Source: Saccharobesus litoralis
Lineage (GTDB): Bacteria > Pseudomonadota > Gammaproteobacteria > Enterobacterales > Alteromonadaceae
Assembly: GCF_003063625.1 (NCBI RefSeq)
Contig: NZ_CP026604.1
Span: 3,140,065-3,204,064, forward strand
Reading direction: 5' to 3'
DNA: 64,000 nucleotides
In this document: positions 9,347 through 19,585 of the stretch, in pieces
How positions within the stretch are numbered: the stretch's first letter is position 1
How the letters are laid out: each line of letters starts with the position of its first letter
Notes under the pieces: generated by a model
Told to the model about the DNA's origin: nothing
Database searches by the model: none
What the model saw: the letters and a program-made list of their open reading frames with translations, nothing else
Position numbers and translations under genes: made by a program

Positions 9347-11053
9347 GTGATTAAAAACGGATTAAAGTTGGCGCATCAAAGCAGTGTGAGTAATTTGAGT
9401 CAGGTGAGAGCAGAAACCAACAAGCAAGCAACAGCGAATGAAGAGTCCTTGCTGCGTATTTTTACCGTGCCAGAGGCGCCTGATTCTACATTGGGGCGTA
9501 TAGAGCAGGAAATTTCGCAAAATTTAAATGGCTTTCTTTCAGAGCATTTAGTGGCTAAAGAGCACAAACTGAGTGAAATTGAAAAAGATTTCTCTGATGC
9601 ACAATTACCTGAAGAACCGCAGTTTGTTTCTGATCACACCAGTTTTTTGTTAGATAAATTGGTAGCTCAATCCGTTCACACCTCTTCTCCTAGCTTTATT
9701 GGACATATGACATCGGCGTTGCCCTATTTTATGTTACCAATGTCAAAAATTATGATTGCTCTCAATCAAAACCTAGTCAAAATTGAAACCTCAAAGGCGT
9801 TTACGCCGTTAGAGCGTCAAGTACTGGGTATGATGCACAATTTAGTTTATGGCGGTGCATCGAGTTTTTATCAAGAATATATGCACTCTGAACAGTTTTC
9901 ACTGGGCGCATTCTGCTCGGGTGGAACAATAGCGAATGTAACTGCGTTATGGGTTGCTCGTAATAACTTGTTTAAGCCAAGTGGCAATTTTAAAGGTGTT
10001 GCCCAAAGTGGTTTATACAAAGCCTTATTGCATTATGGCTATAAGGGCGCTGCAGTTTTAGTGTCGGAGCGCGGTCATTATTCATTGGCTAAGTCAGCCG
10101 ATTTACTCGGCATTGGCCGTGAAGATGTCATTGCAATTCCAACCGATGCTAATAACCGTGTCGATATTGATAAGTTACGCAGCACAGCAAAACAGTTGCG
10201 TGATAATGGTATTGCCATTTTAGCTATGGTTGGGGTTGCCGGTACCACAGAAACCGGTAATATTGATCCACTGGCTGAGATGGCTGCAGTCGCGAGTGAA
10301 GTTGGGTGTCATTTTCATGTCGACGCGGCTTGGGGTGGTTCCACCCTGTTTTCGCATAAATACGCTTCCTTACTGGCTGGCATTGAGTTGGCTGATTCTG
10401 TGACTATTGATGCCCATAAACAAATGTACGTGCCTATGGGTGCGGGCATTGTTTTGTTTAAAGATCCTTCCTTGGCAGGACATATCGAGCACCACGCAGA
10501 ATATGTACTAAGAAAAGGTTCAAAAGATTTAGGTAGCCATACGTTAGAAGGTTCGCGTCCTGGTATGGCCATGTTGGTCTTCGCCAGTATGAATATTTTG
10601 GGCCGAAAAGGTTATCAATTGTTAATCGACCGAAGTATTGAGCAGGCACGTTACTTTGCGGAATTGATAAACCAACAAGACGATTTTGAGTTGGTCTCTC
10701 ACCCTGAGTTATGTTTACTGACTTATCGTTATGTTCCTGCGCCACTTAAGGCGATTTTACGCAGTGGTAACCAAGTACTTATTAGTCAGGTTAATGAGTA
10801 TCTTGATGACTTAACTAAGTATGTGCAAAAGCGCCAACGTGAAGCCGGAAAATCATTTGTTTCTCGAACTCGTATTAATCCGAGTATTTATCAAGGGCAA
10901 TCGATTACGGTTTTTCGAGTCGTGTTGGCTAATCCACTAACAACGCAACAGATTTTACAAGATGTTTTGCAAGAGCAGCGAGAATTAGCGCAAACCAGTC
11001 AAATTGCCCTGCCAATGTTAATGAAAATGTTAGCGCAATGGCAAGCCGCTTAA
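9347..11053 (+). CDS. panP: PLP-dependent aspartate 1-decarboxylase PanP
   Basis: A 568-residue group II PLP-dependent decarboxylase. HVDAAWGGS (His324, Asp326) binds the cofactor and DAHKQMYVPMG contains the Schiff-base Lys358. The length and the extended N-terminus match PanP, the aspartate decarboxylase of vibrios and relatives that supplies beta-alanine for pantothenate when the pyruvoyl enzyme PanD is absent. The start is a GTG with no strong Shine-Dalgarno, so the exact N-terminus is uncertain. A glutamate-decarboxylase-like specificity cannot be excluded from sequence alone. Confidence 0.85.
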   Translation: MIKNGLKLAHQSSVSNLSQVRAETNKQATANEESLLRIFTVPEAPDSTLGRIEQEISQNLNGFLSEHLVAKEHKLSEIEKDFSDAQLPEEPQFVSDHTSFLLDKLVAQSVHTSSPSFIGHMTSALPYFMLPMSKIMIALNQNLVKIETSKAFTPLERQVLGMMHNLVYGGASSFYQEYMHSEQFSLGAFCSGGTIANVTALWVARNNLFKPSGNFKGVAQSGLYKALLHYGYKGAAVLVSERGHYSLAKSADLLGIGREDVIAIPTDANNRVDIDKLRSTAKQLRDNGIAILAMVGVAGTTETGNIDPLAEMAAVASEVGCHFHVDAAWGGSTLFSHKYASLLAGIELADSVTIDAHKQMYVPMGAGIVLFKDPSLAGHIEHHAEYVLRKGSKDLGSHTLEGSRPGMAMLVFASMNILGRKGYQLLIDRSIEQARYFAELINQQDDFELVSHPELCLLTYRYVPAPLKAILRSGNQVLISQVNEYLDDLTKYVQKRQREAGKSFVSRTRINPSIYQGQSITVFRVVLANPLTTQQILQDVLQEQRELAQTSQIALPMLMKMLAQWQAA

Positions 11054-11078
11054 GACCTTATATATTAAACTAACCGTC

Positions 11079-11789
11079 TTACATCGACATTATACCGAGT
11101 GATTTTTCGTACTCTTTACGATGAAGCTCGCGAAGCTTAGACATGTAATTTGATTCACTGGGTACATCAATGTAAGGTAATATCTCGCGCACTAAATTAT
11201 CGGGCGCAGCTAAATTGTTAGCATTCGGCTGACTAATTCTGAATTTGATAAATTTGTCTTTTTGAACAAATAAATAAGAGTAGGATGTGTATTCTAAGCC
11301 GGATAATAAATAAATTTTTGTTTTGGCTTTGAGCCCTGAATATTGCTTGCCGTGCCAATAAAATTGGTAAACCGACACTTCTTTTCCTTCACGTTTTTGA
11401 TACAAACCTTGGGCTACGGCGTTATCTATTTCTGAAAAAATATTGCGCATTTCACTGCTAAGTAAATAACGATTATGCTGCCAAGAGAAGTGGCGGATCG
11501 GATAGGTGTATATGGCAATTTCGTCTTCATCGTAGTAGCGATTTTCATAGCGAATGCTGGCACCGAGTAAGGGCTCTTCGTAGGTATGTCGCTCTAGCAT
11601 GACTAAGCTAGCAGTTTGGTCTGGAAACTTTAGATCTTTGTCATAGTTGCTTGGGATCACTGGTAAAGGTTTAGGGGGTGCTTTTTCTGTTACCAGAATG
11701 GGATTTGTGACTTGGTTATTTTGTTGAGTGCTGTTGCAACTCAATAAAGCCAAGGGAATAAGTAAAACTTGGCAGATAAACTTCAACAT
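11079..11789 (-). CDS. hypothetical lipoprotein
   Basis: 236 residues from the ATG at 11789, preferred over an ATG at 11816 because AAGGTG lies 7 bases upstream and the shorter form is a compact lipoprotein signal ending in L-L-S-Cys. After a Pro/Thr-rich linker the mature part is an unrecognised alpha/beta domain rich in Tyr and basic residues, with no catalytic motif. It is convergent with panP, the two stops being 25 bases apart. No function is proposed. Confidence 0.7.
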   Translation of the reverse strand: MLKFICQVLLIPLALLSCNSTQQNNQVTNPILVTEKAPPKPLPVIPSNYDKDLKFPDQTASLVMLERHTYEEPLLGASIRYENRYYDEDEIAIYTYPIRHFSWQHNRYLLSSEMRNIFSEIDNAVAQGLYQKREGKEVSVYQFYWHGKQYSGLKAKTKIYLLSGLEYTSYSYLFVQKDKFIKFRISQPNANNLAAPDNLVREILPYIDVPSESNYMSKLRELHRKEYEKSLGIMSM

Positions 11790-11999
11790 CAGCCGCACCT
11801 TAAAATATAACCACAATTGTTATAATACTAGTTAATATTGCTAGTTTAGATGGACTATTTTTAGCCTTATAGCGAAGTATTCTCAGCCAGAACTGCTAAT
11901 AACATAGCTTAATTAAAAATCGAGTTTTCTTGCTTGTCTGCTCGCATGTTAATTGAGTTCGCGTATACTTATAGATAATTGACACAAAAGAATAAATTT

Positions 12000-14471
12000 A
12001 TGGCCAAACCTGCCAATACTCCTCAATATCACCCATTACTGGCTGAGAAAGTCGCAGCCTTTGTTGAACAATCACTGGCTCCCGTATCGTTTGAACAACT
12101 CTGCCATCAGCACAATACGTTAGATAACCATGCCCAACGTGAAATGCACGCTTGTCTGGAAGCGTTAGATGCAGAAGGGCGGGTGATTTTGGCCAAAAAA
12201 GACCAATATTCTACCCCTGAAAAATTGGGCTTGGTCACAGGTAAGGTTATTGGCCATCGCGAAGGGTTTGGCTTTTTAAACTCGGGTGCAGGCAAAGACT
12301 TGTTTATAGCAGGCCACATGATGACTGCTTATATTCACGGTGATTTTGTATTGGCTAAACTAGGCGGTTCTGACAAGAAAGGTCGACGTGAAGCACGTTT
12401 AATTCGTGTTTTACAAAGCCGTCAAGAAGCCATTGTCGGCCGCTATTTTGTCGAGCATGGTTTAGGGTTTGTCGTACCGGATGATAGTCGAATTCAACAT
12501 GAAGTGATTATAGAGCCGGGCAACAATAAAAATGCCCGTCACGGCCAAATGGTGGTGGTTGATTTAATTAAACGCCCGTCAAAACGCACCAGTGCGATTG
12601 GTAAAGTATCGGAAGTATTGGGTGATCACATGGCACCGGGTATGGAAATTGACGTTGCTTTGCGCAATTACGATATTCCGCATAGTTGGTCGCGCAAGGT
12701 GCTTAAAGAATTAGATAAAATAGCGGACGAAGTTCCTGAACAAGCTAAATTAGAGCGACAAGATCTACGTCAGTTACCCTTGGTGACCATAGATGGTGAA
12801 GATGCCCGCGACTTTGATGACGCGGTTTATTGTGAGCGTAAGCGTTCTGGTGGTTGGCGTTTATGGGTAGCGATTGCTGATGTGAGTTATTACGTGCGGC
12901 CAGGTACCGAATTGGATAACCAAGCACAAGAAAGAGGCACATCCGTATACTTTCCTGAGCAAGTCGTGCCTATGTTGCCTGAAAAGTTATCTAACGGCTT
13001 ATGTTCACTTAACCCTAATGTTGATCGCTTGTGTATGGTCTGTGAAATGACCATTAGTGAAGCTGGTAATTTGTCGGGTTATCAATTTTACCCTGCGGTG
13101 ATGAATTCACATGCACGTTTAACTTACACTAAAGTGGGTAAAATTTTAGATGGTGATGAAAAGTTACGTGAGCAATATCAAGCTCAAGTACCACACCTAG
13201 AAAATCTGCACCAAATGTATCTGCGTTTAAAAGAACGACGCATGGAACGAGGTGCTATAGAATTTGAAACGCCAGAACCCAAATTTATTTTTAATGCTGA
13301 TCGCAAAATAGATTCGATAGAGTTGGTTGTACGAAATGACGCTCACAAGCTAATCGAAGAAAGTATGATTTTAGCGAATGTTGCGGCGGCGAAGTTTATT
13401 GAAAAGCATAAAGCACAAGCGCTATTTCGCGTACATGAGCCGCCAGAAGGTGAGCGTTTAACTAAATTTATCGGTTTCTTAGGTGAACTTGGCATTACAG
13501 TCACTTTAGATAATCAAGATATTAGCCCACATACATACAAAGCTTTAGTCGAGCGCATTCAAGGTCGGCCTGATCAAGAGCTGATACAAACCATGATGTT
13601 ACGCTCTATGCAGCAAGCTATATATAGTGGTGATAATCAAGGACACTTTGGCTTAGCGTTGAAAGGTTATTCGCATTTTACCTCGCCTATTCGTCGTTAT
13701 CCTGATTTAGTTTTGCACCGAGCGATTAAATCTGTGTTGGTACAGCAAAAAGCCGCCAAGCGTCAAGGTGGTGAGTTTCAATACCAAGCGGAAGATATTG
13801 ACCAGTTAGCTGAGCATACTTCAATGACTGAGCGCCGAGCTGATGAAGCCACGCGTGATGTGGCTAACTGGCTTAAATGCGAATTTATGCGTGACCATAT
13901 TGGATGTACTTATGGCGGTGTTATTTCTGCGGTCACGAGTTTTGGCTTTTTCGTTCGTGTGCATGATTTGTACATTGAAGGTTTAGTGCATATTGGCTCC
14001 TTGGGTAACGATTACTATATTTTTGATAATGCCAAGCAACGTTTGGTTGGCGAGCGTACGCGTCAGGTTTATAAATTGGGAGATGAAGTCGTCATTCAAG
14101 TAACATCAGTAAACCTTGAAGAAAAGAAAATAGACTTTATCATAGCGCCGCCCGACGCTAAGTTGGATGAGATTGATGATAGGCGCGCGTCAGCCAGTAC
14201 TAAGCAGCCGTCTAAGTCAGAACAATTGCGTAAAGAAAGTAGCGGCCAAGAACGAGCTGGATCGCGAAGCGACAAGAAAAACTCAGCTAAAAAGAGCCGT
14301 CGTTCGGGCAAAGGTAAATCTAAAGCCAAAACCAAAGGTAGTCGCACGCAACAATTAATGCAGCAAGAAAAATCAAAAGGCAAGGCCGGTAAGAAACCGG
14401 CAGCTAAGAAAAAAGCAGGGGCTGCGTCAAGCGGCGCCTCTAAAACTAAGCGCAAAAGTAAAAAGCGTTAG
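12000..14471 (+). CDS. rnr: ribonuclease R
   Basis: A 3'-5' exoribonuclease of the RNB family, 823 residues from the ATG at 12000. A TTG at 11979 would add seven residues, but a -10-like TATACT at 11964-11969 favours the ATG. Order: N-terminal winged helix, two cold-shock domains, RNB catalytic domain with DGEDARDFDDAVY supplying the Mg-binding aspartates, an S1 domain (GGVISAVTSFGFFVRV), and a Lys/Ser/Arg-rich tail of about 85 residues. RNase R degrades structured RNA and takes part in rRNA quality control. rlmB follows after 12 bases, the conserved rnr-rlmB order. Confidence 0.96.
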   Translation: MAKPANTPQYHPLLAEKVAAFVEQSLAPVSFEQLCHQHNTLDNHAQREMHACLEALDAEGRVILAKKDQYSTPEKLGLVTGKVIGHREGFGFLNSGAGKDLFIAGHMMTAYIHGDFVLAKLGGSDKKGRREARLIRVLQSRQEAIVGRYFVEHGLGFVVPDDSRIQHEVIIEPGNNKNARHGQMVVVDLIKRPSKRTSAIGKVSEVLGDHMAPGMEIDVALRNYDIPHSWSRKVLKELDKIADEVPEQAKLERQDLRQLPLVTIDGEDARDFDDAVYCERKRSGGWRLWVAIADVSYYVRPGTELDNQAQERGTSVYFPEQVVPMLPEKLSNGLCSLNPNVDRLCMVCEMTISEAGNLSGYQFYPAVMNSHARLTYTKVGKILDGDEKLREQYQAQVPHLENLHQMYLRLKERRMERGAIEFETPEPKFIFNADRKIDSIELVVRNDAHKLIEESMILANVAAAKFIEKHKAQALFRVHEPPEGERLTKFIGFLGELGITVTLDNQDISPHTYKALVERIQGRPDQELIQTMMLRSMQQAIYSGDNQGHFGLALKGYSHFTSPIRRYPDLVLHRAIKSVLVQQKAAKRQGGEFQYQAEDIDQLAEHTSMTERRADEATRDVANWLKCEFMRDHIGCTYGGVISAVTSFGFFVRVHDLYIEGLVHIGSLGNDYYIFDNAKQRLVGERTRQVYKLGDEVVIQVTSVNLEEKKIDFIIAPPDAKLDEIDDRRASASTKQPSKSEQLRKESSGQERAGSRSDKKNSAKKSRRSGKGKSKAKTKGSRTQQLMQQEKSKGKAGKKPAAKKKAGAASSGASKTKRKSKKR

Positions 14472-14475
14472 GAGA
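14469..14475 (+). promoter_or_regulatory. ribosome-binding site deciding the TTG start of rlmB
   Basis: TTAGGAG overlaps the rnr stop codon and sits 8 bases before a TTG at 14484. No ATG lies within suitable distance, so the site supports a TTG start. Confidence 0.7.
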
Positions 14476-14483
14476 TACAGAGT

Positions 14484-15227
14484 TTGAGTAAGTCTGAAAC
14501 CATTTATGGTTTACATGCAGTTGAAGCGGCTTTGCAAAATGAACCTGAGCGATTCATTGAATTGCATGTGCTTAAAGGTCGAGAAGATAATAGATTAAAT
14601 AGTATTTTACACTTAGCTAAGCGGATTGGTTTGCCGGTGCAAACGGCTAACCGACGGGCATTAGATGAGAAAACCCATAATGCGAGGCATCAAGGTGTTG
14701 TCGCGCGTGTAAAAGCCGCGCCTACATTAAATGAATCAGATTTAGATGTGATCCTTGATAAAAAAGGCCAATCTATCTTTTTACTTGTGCTCGACGGCGT
14801 GACGGATCCGCATAATATTGGCGCTTGTTTACGCACGGCAGATGCAGCAGGTGTAGACGCGTTAATTGTTCCAAAAGATAAATCAGCTAGTTTGACATCA
14901 ACCGCACGCAAGGTGGCGTGTGGTGCTGCAGAAGCCGTACCTTTTATTCAAGTGACTAATTTATCGCGTACGTTAAAACATATACAAGACAAAGGCATTT
15001 GGATAGTGGGTACCGCAGGTGAAGCAACATCAACTTTGCATCAAGCTAAGTTAACCGGACCTATGGCATTGGTTATGGGAGCAGAAGGTAAAGGCATGCG
15101 CCGATTAACTCGTGAAAACTGTGATGAACTTATTTCTATCCCGATGGCGGGTGAAGTGTCTAGCCTGAATGTGAGTGTCGCGACGGGGGTTTGTTTATTT
15201 GAAATAGTGAGACAACGAAATTTATAG
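14484..15227 (+). CDS. rlmB: 23S rRNA (guanosine-2'-O-)-methyltransferase RlmB
   Basis: A 247-residue SpoU/TrmH (SPOUT) methyltransferase. It has an N-terminal substrate-binding domain ([10 protein letters not shown]) and the knotted catalytic domain with [32 protein letters not shown] and [15 protein letters not shown], the three family motifs. It methylates G2251 of 23S rRNA by homology. It is probably cotranscribed with rnr. Confidence 0.96.
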   Translation: MSKSETIYGLHAVEAALQNEPERFIELHVLKGREDNRLNSILHLAKRIGLPVQTANRRALDEKTHNARHQGVVARVKAAPTLNESDLDVILDKKGQSIFLLVLDGVTDPHNIGACLRTADAAGVDALIVPKDKSASLTSTARKVACGAAEAVPFIQVTNLSRTLKHIQDKGIWIVGTAGEATSTLHQAKLTGPMALVMGAEGKGMRRLTRENCDELISIPMAGEVSSLNVSVATGVCLFEIVRQRNL

Positions 15228-15265
15228 TTTTCTTGCTTGTTGCAACCTTGTTTCGTTGTAAAATA

Positions 15266-15304
15266 GCAAGCTATTCGTGCTGAGTGATAGCACAAATAGC
15301 TTGC
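15266..15304. terminator. strong hairpin between rlmB and nadE
   Basis: A 10-bp perfect outer stem (GCAAGCTATT / AATAGCTTGC) and a 5-bp inner stem (GTGCT / AGCAC) lie between convergent genes. The minus-strand side is followed by a short T-rich tail, so it probably ends nadE and possibly rlmB. Confidence 0.6.
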
Positions 15305-15322
15305 AACCAATAAGATTGACCT

Positions 15323-16150
15323 TTAATCGTATATGGTTGGAATAGCTTGGCGTTTATGCTCTGTTTTGCGGTAGATATCGATAAGTTTATTGGCAACGTC
15401 TTCGGCTACCGCTTTCCCTTCTAAAAAGTCATCTATTTGGTCGTAGGTGATCCCTAACGCATTTTCATCTTCTTTTTGTGGGTCTAACTCTTCTAAATCA
15501 GCAGTAGGTGCTTTAGTGATTAAGTGCTCTGGTGCACCTAACTCTTTGGCTAATGCTCTGACTTGGCGTTTACTCAAGCCAAATAATGGCACTAAATCAC
15601 ATGCACCGTCACCATACTTCGTAAAGAAGCCAGTGATATTCTCAGCTGAATGGTCTGTACCTAATACTAATCCACCTAACATACCGGCAATCTCGTATTG
15701 AATGACCATGCGTGTACGGGCTTTGACGTTGCCTTTTACAAAGTCGATTAACTCATTTGATTGTGGTTTTAAACCCGCTAAGTTTAATTGACTTAGGGTT
15801 TCACTATGAATGCCATCTGCTCCCGGTTTGACATTGACGGCTAAGCTTTGTGAAGGCTGGATGAAATCGAGGGCCATTTGCGCATCGGCTTCGTCTGCTT
15901 GAATATCGTAAGGTAAACGCACAGCAACAAATTGATAGCCTTGACCATTTTCATTGAGTTCATTAACGGCTAGCTGGGCTAATCTGCCTAGCGTGGAAGA
16001 GTCAACTCCACCACTAATTCCCAGTACCAAGCTTTTAACACCGGCACTTTTCATTTGTTGTTTGATAAAGTCGATACGGCGGCGGATCTCAAATTTTACG
16101 TCTATTTGAGGCTGAACTTTCATTTGTTCTACTATATATGCTTGGTCCAT
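15323..16150 (-). CDS. nadE: ammonia-dependent NAD+ synthetase
   Basis: 275 residues, the same length as E. coli Nad[17 protein letters not shown] is the ATP-pyrophosphatase P-loop (SGGxDS). [26 protein letters not shown] and the C-terminal HKRQAIP are typical of the single-domain enzyme. There is no glutaminase domain, so it uses ammonia to convert nicotinate adenine dinucleotide to NAD+. It is transcribed divergently from the P-II gene, which fits nitrogen metabolism but may be coincidental. Confidence 0.96.
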   Translation of the reverse strand: MDQAYIVEQMKVQPQIDVKFEIRRRIDFIKQQMKSAGVKSLVLGISGGVDSSTLGRLAQLAVNELNENGQGYQFVAVRLPYDIQADEADAQMALDFIQPSQSLAVNVKPGADGIHSETLSQLNLAGLKPQSNELIDFVKGNVKARTRMVIQYEIAGMLGGLVLGTDHSAENITGFFTKYGDGACDLVPLFGLSKRQVRALAKELGAPEHLITKAPTADLEELDPQKEDENALGITYDQIDDFLEGKAVAEDVANKLIDIYRKTEHKRQAIPTIYD

Positions 16151-16344
16151 ATTCTTGATTTAGTTGGGGTAATTGACAAGATATATTCAATAATATCTAA
16201 AAAACTTGATCGAAACGACAATAAGTTAGCTATTATTGAGTATAAATAAAGTGAATCTTACTCAAGTCAATATTTGTTAAGGGAGTGAGTAGCCAGTGAT
16301 ACGTGTACAAATTTAAACATGATCAGTTGAGTTATCGCTTTTAA

Positions 16345-16719
<375 letters not shown>

Positions 16720-16738
16720 TCGGTTAAATCATACAAGT

Positions 16739-16961
16739 TATAGGCAAAGCGATCAGGTTTTAGGGGAAGCTGTCAAAGCTACCGCGTCCTGCTCTCGCCC
16801 CTTACCTGCATCCATGCAGGCAAGCTTCGAGACCCCATGAGCATATGCTCTACTATGTGATTGGGGTTGCCTAAAAGGATTTAGGTAGTAGGACGACGCA
16901 GGAGCCAAAGTCGAGAGTAAGCGCTGACAATGAACCATAAGGCCTGAGCGAGAAGACTATA
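16739..16961 (-). mobile_element. MITE-like dispersed element, copy 1
   Basis: A 223-bp segment nearly identical, in inverse orientation, to 31409-31680. Both copies begin with TATAG-type ends and have matching terminal inverted repeats of about 24 bp (TATAGTC, seven variable bases, TCAGGTYTTA; here TATAGGC at one end). Internally there are palindromes (CCTGCATCCATGCAGG, GAGCATATGCTC). It carries no transposase and begins 20 bases after the glnB stop. TATA at both ends is compatible with insertion at TA, as for IS630/Tc1-type elements. That is an inference. Confidence 0.75.
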
Positions 16962-16998
16962 GCTAGGATAATCTAGCTAACTTAACTAACGCTATTGA

Positions 16999-19389
16999 TT
17001 AATTATTGTATTCAAACTCCAACTCTCCAACTTGATGCCAAAAATGGCTGGTATCCACCACTTCTACTAAACCGGCTAGCGAATCAGAAAACTTTTCAAT
17101 TTCTTCTGCTTTATGTGGGTTGAATTGGCGAATGTAGTTTAACTGTTGGTCTATTTGTGCCAGATTGCTTTCTCCAACGGGCAAAATGTTGAGCCACAAG
17201 CTGCTTAATTGTGCTTTGTTCAACGTTTGACGAATAAAGTGCTGAATATTTCTTACGTTGGCGCCCGCTCGCGATTGCTTGGGTATGTCGACTTGATTTG
17301 GCTGTATTTGGAAGATTAATTCATCTTGTATCGCTTTGCCATTACGACTAAATAAATCAATTGAGCGAATTAATGGCGGTTTACGTTTGTCATCATGGAT
17401 GATTTGAAAAACTGAAATTCTGTTTTTATTGACCGGCGACTGCAGTTTGGTCAGTGTTTTGAGCTCTTGCGTTTTATAGTCAGCGACTAACAGGCGATCA
17501 AAATAAAAACCTTGGCGATTTTTAAATATGCCATAGCCTATACTTGGATAGAAGTTAATAAATAATGTACGTAGTGCGCGTTGCAGTAAGACAAATTTAT
17601 CGTACTTGTCGTTAACCTTTAATCGCTCAGCATTAGATTCAAATAGCTTTTGCATAAAGCCAACGACTTTTTCTTGCTGTGGATCAACCAGCTCAAGGTG
17701 TAGATCCATACTTTCTAAATTGATCCCCACAACGCGATATAAAGTTTTATTTAATGCATTAGCCTCGCCAAATTTAATAAAGTCACTCGCGGTAACTTGT
17801 ACCACATCACCTTGTACTAAAGGCAAGCTCATGGTCGAGGCTCGCACTTTTAAGCCGCAGGTGGACATATCCATAGAAGTGCAAGCCATCGTATCAGAGT
17901 ACTTTTGATGCGTTAATGCTAAACGAGTTTGATAAAAGTAGCGGATTTCTTGGCGCGCGCATTGCGGCTCAACACTGAGTATAGATATATTGGCGACTTT
18001 TAAACGTGGTGCCATTAACGATGTCAGTTTTTGAGTATTCTCTGCGGTTAATTGATATTTAGCTGGAGGAACAAGTAATTTTTCATGCTCTGTTAAGCGT
18101 TGCAGCATGACACAATGGGTTAAATTATTAATTGGCTCTAAGGCCGTATTCGCGTCCTCTTCACTGCTATACCAGTTATATTTAATGGTGTGGATATCCT
18201 CAGGTGCAATTGCAAACGCTTTAACACTGAATACAGCGAGTGTTCCGTGTTTTTTAGCAAAGGCTAAAAAGGGCATTAATAAATCTTTTTGCTGCAGTTC
18301 ACTGAGTGTGGCCGATAAAAAAACAACTTTATCTTGGCGAATAAATTTAATGGCTAATAAGGTTTCATTTTGCGCGAGTGGTAATTGCGGCCAATTTGCA
18401 TAAATGATTGAATGCAGGCGTTGGGCTTTTCGCTCATCTTCAAAAAATGTTAACTCTTGCTTGGTAAATTCATTAGTCAGGCAGTGACGTACAGCTGTGG
18501 CTTGATTATCTTTTACACTAATAAATATGGGTAACCAATGGGTTTGCTTTAATAAGTGATCTTCAATTAAGCGGGATTCAGCTAAATCTTTTGCGTTGGC
18601 AATATCAACTTTAAAGCGCGCTCTGTTTTCTGTTATGTAGCCATCTAAAAAACTAGCCCAGTCAAAGGAGTCACTTTTTAATGCGATACCGATTTTTTGA
18701 CTACCATCAGGTTCAGGCTTATTGGAAGTGAACATCACTTTGTATTCAAACGTAGGCTCACAATCGAATGTATAATCACGAGTTAAAGAGTGAAAATTGA
18801 CTTGAATGGTTTGCCCTAACTTTATTAAGCCAAATGGCTCAACTTTGAGCTGGCAGCCGCTGCGTGAAATATTCGAGGTAAATAGCTCAGTAGGCTCTAA
18901 ATCGGGAGCTGAGACAATAACGGGTTTAGACAGGTAAATGCGCTCTTCCAGACGGCGCGTGGTGCGTCCTAAAACCGTCATTGGTACTTCATATTCTTTT
19001 ATTGCCTGCTCATATTTATATTGTTTTTCGTACTCTTGATATTGGGCGGGGTCGGTGATTGCTTCGTATACACCTTCGGTATATTGATTGCCAAACTTTT
19101 CGACTTCTAAAACAAACATACGCTTGCCGACAGGATCTAGGTAAAAGCGTTTGTCACCCCAATTAAATTCACTGACGTCGTATTCACTGAAGGTCGACAT
19201 GTCGATAGAGCGTTGGAATGGTTTAAATAATCGCGCTAATTCGCCCTTAATTGAAAACTGTTGAGGTTTGGTTAGCCGGCTGCAGGTTTTATCAAAGGCC
19301 AGTGGAAAAGTAGATTTATTGTAATAGGGGATAAGCAGATCGACGAATTTGCGAAGTTTAGGATCCAACTTAGCAGTATTACTAACCAT
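16999..19389 (-). CDS. large protein with two PilZ domains
   Basis: 796 residues. The first PilZ domain has the c-di-GMP signature Arg146-x3-Arg150 (RRLEER) and Asn173-x-Ser-x-x-Gly178 (NISRSG). A second PilZ-like domain in the C-terminal half shows an Arg-rich segment (RQEIRYFYQTR) and DMSTCG. There is no signal peptide or membrane helix, so it is probably cytoplasmic. The remaining sequence is unrecognised. It is a likely c-di-GMP effector in the same window as LapD, and the output is unknown. Confidence 0.8.
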   Translation of the reverse strand: MVSNTAKLDPKLRKFVDLLIPYYNKSTFPLAFDKTCSRLTKPQQFSIKGELARLFKPFQRSIDMSTFSEYDVSEFNWGDKRFYLDPVGKRMFVLEVEKFGNQYTEGVYEAITDPAQYQEYEKQYKYEQAIKEYEVPMTVLGRTTRRLEERIYLSKPVIVSAPDLEPTELFTSNISRSGCQLKVEPFGLIKLGQTIQVNFHSLTRDYTFDCEPTFEYKVMFTSNKPEPDGSQKIGIALKSDSFDWASFLDGYITENRARFKVDIANAKDLAESRLIEDHLLKQTHWLPIFISVKDNQATAVRHCLTNEFTKQELTFFEDERKAQRLHSIIYANWPQLPLAQNETLLAIKFIRQDKVVFLSATLSELQQKDLLMPFLAFAKKHGTLAVFSVKAFAIAPEDIHTIKYNWYSSEEDANTALEPINNLTHCVMLQRLTEHEKLLVPPAKYQLTAENTQKLTSLMAPRLKVANISILSVEPQCARQEIRYFYQTRLALTHQKYSDTMACTSMDMSTCGLKVRASTMSLPLVQGDVVQVTASDFIKFGEANALNKTLYRVVGINLESMDLHLELVDPQQEKVVGFMQKLFESNAERLKVNDKYDKFVLLQRALRTLFINFYPSIGYGIFKNRQGFYFDRLLVADYKTQELKTLTKLQSPVNKNRISVFQIIHDDKRKPPLIRSIDLFSRNGKAIQDELIFQIQPNQVDIPKQSRAGANVRNIQHFIRQTLNKAQLSSLWLNILPVGESNLAQIDQQLNYIRQFNPHKAEEIEKFSDSLAGLVEVVDTSHFWHQVGELEFEYNN

Positions 19390-19532
19390 ACATCATTATT
19401 ATCAATTATTGGTTTGCTGAGTATAGGTGATAATACGAGCGGTTGGAAATAAGTAAAGTGACTGATTTTCAGTTAAATGGTCGATTAAGCTGAAAATAGC
19501 TTGTGGTAAATAAAAAGTAGAGAGATAGATAT

Positions 19533-19562
19533 AAAAAAGGGTGCTCATTGGCACCCTTTTAT
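19533..19562 (-). terminator. rho-independent terminator of serA
   Basis: A perfect 10-bp stem AAAAGGGTGC / GCACCCTTTT with a 6-base loop lies 26 bases beyond the serA stop. On the minus strand it is followed by a run of six T. Confidence 0.85.
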
Positions 19563-19585
19563 GACGTTTAAGGAGCATGTGTTAA

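Noticed and set aside
16753-16938. A 61-62-codon ORF conserved between the two dispersed repeats (16753-16938 and 31432-31620)
   Set aside because: The similarity follows from the duplicated DNA. The sequence is full of palindromes, has no ribosome-binding site, and the two copies diverge with indels at the end of the frame.
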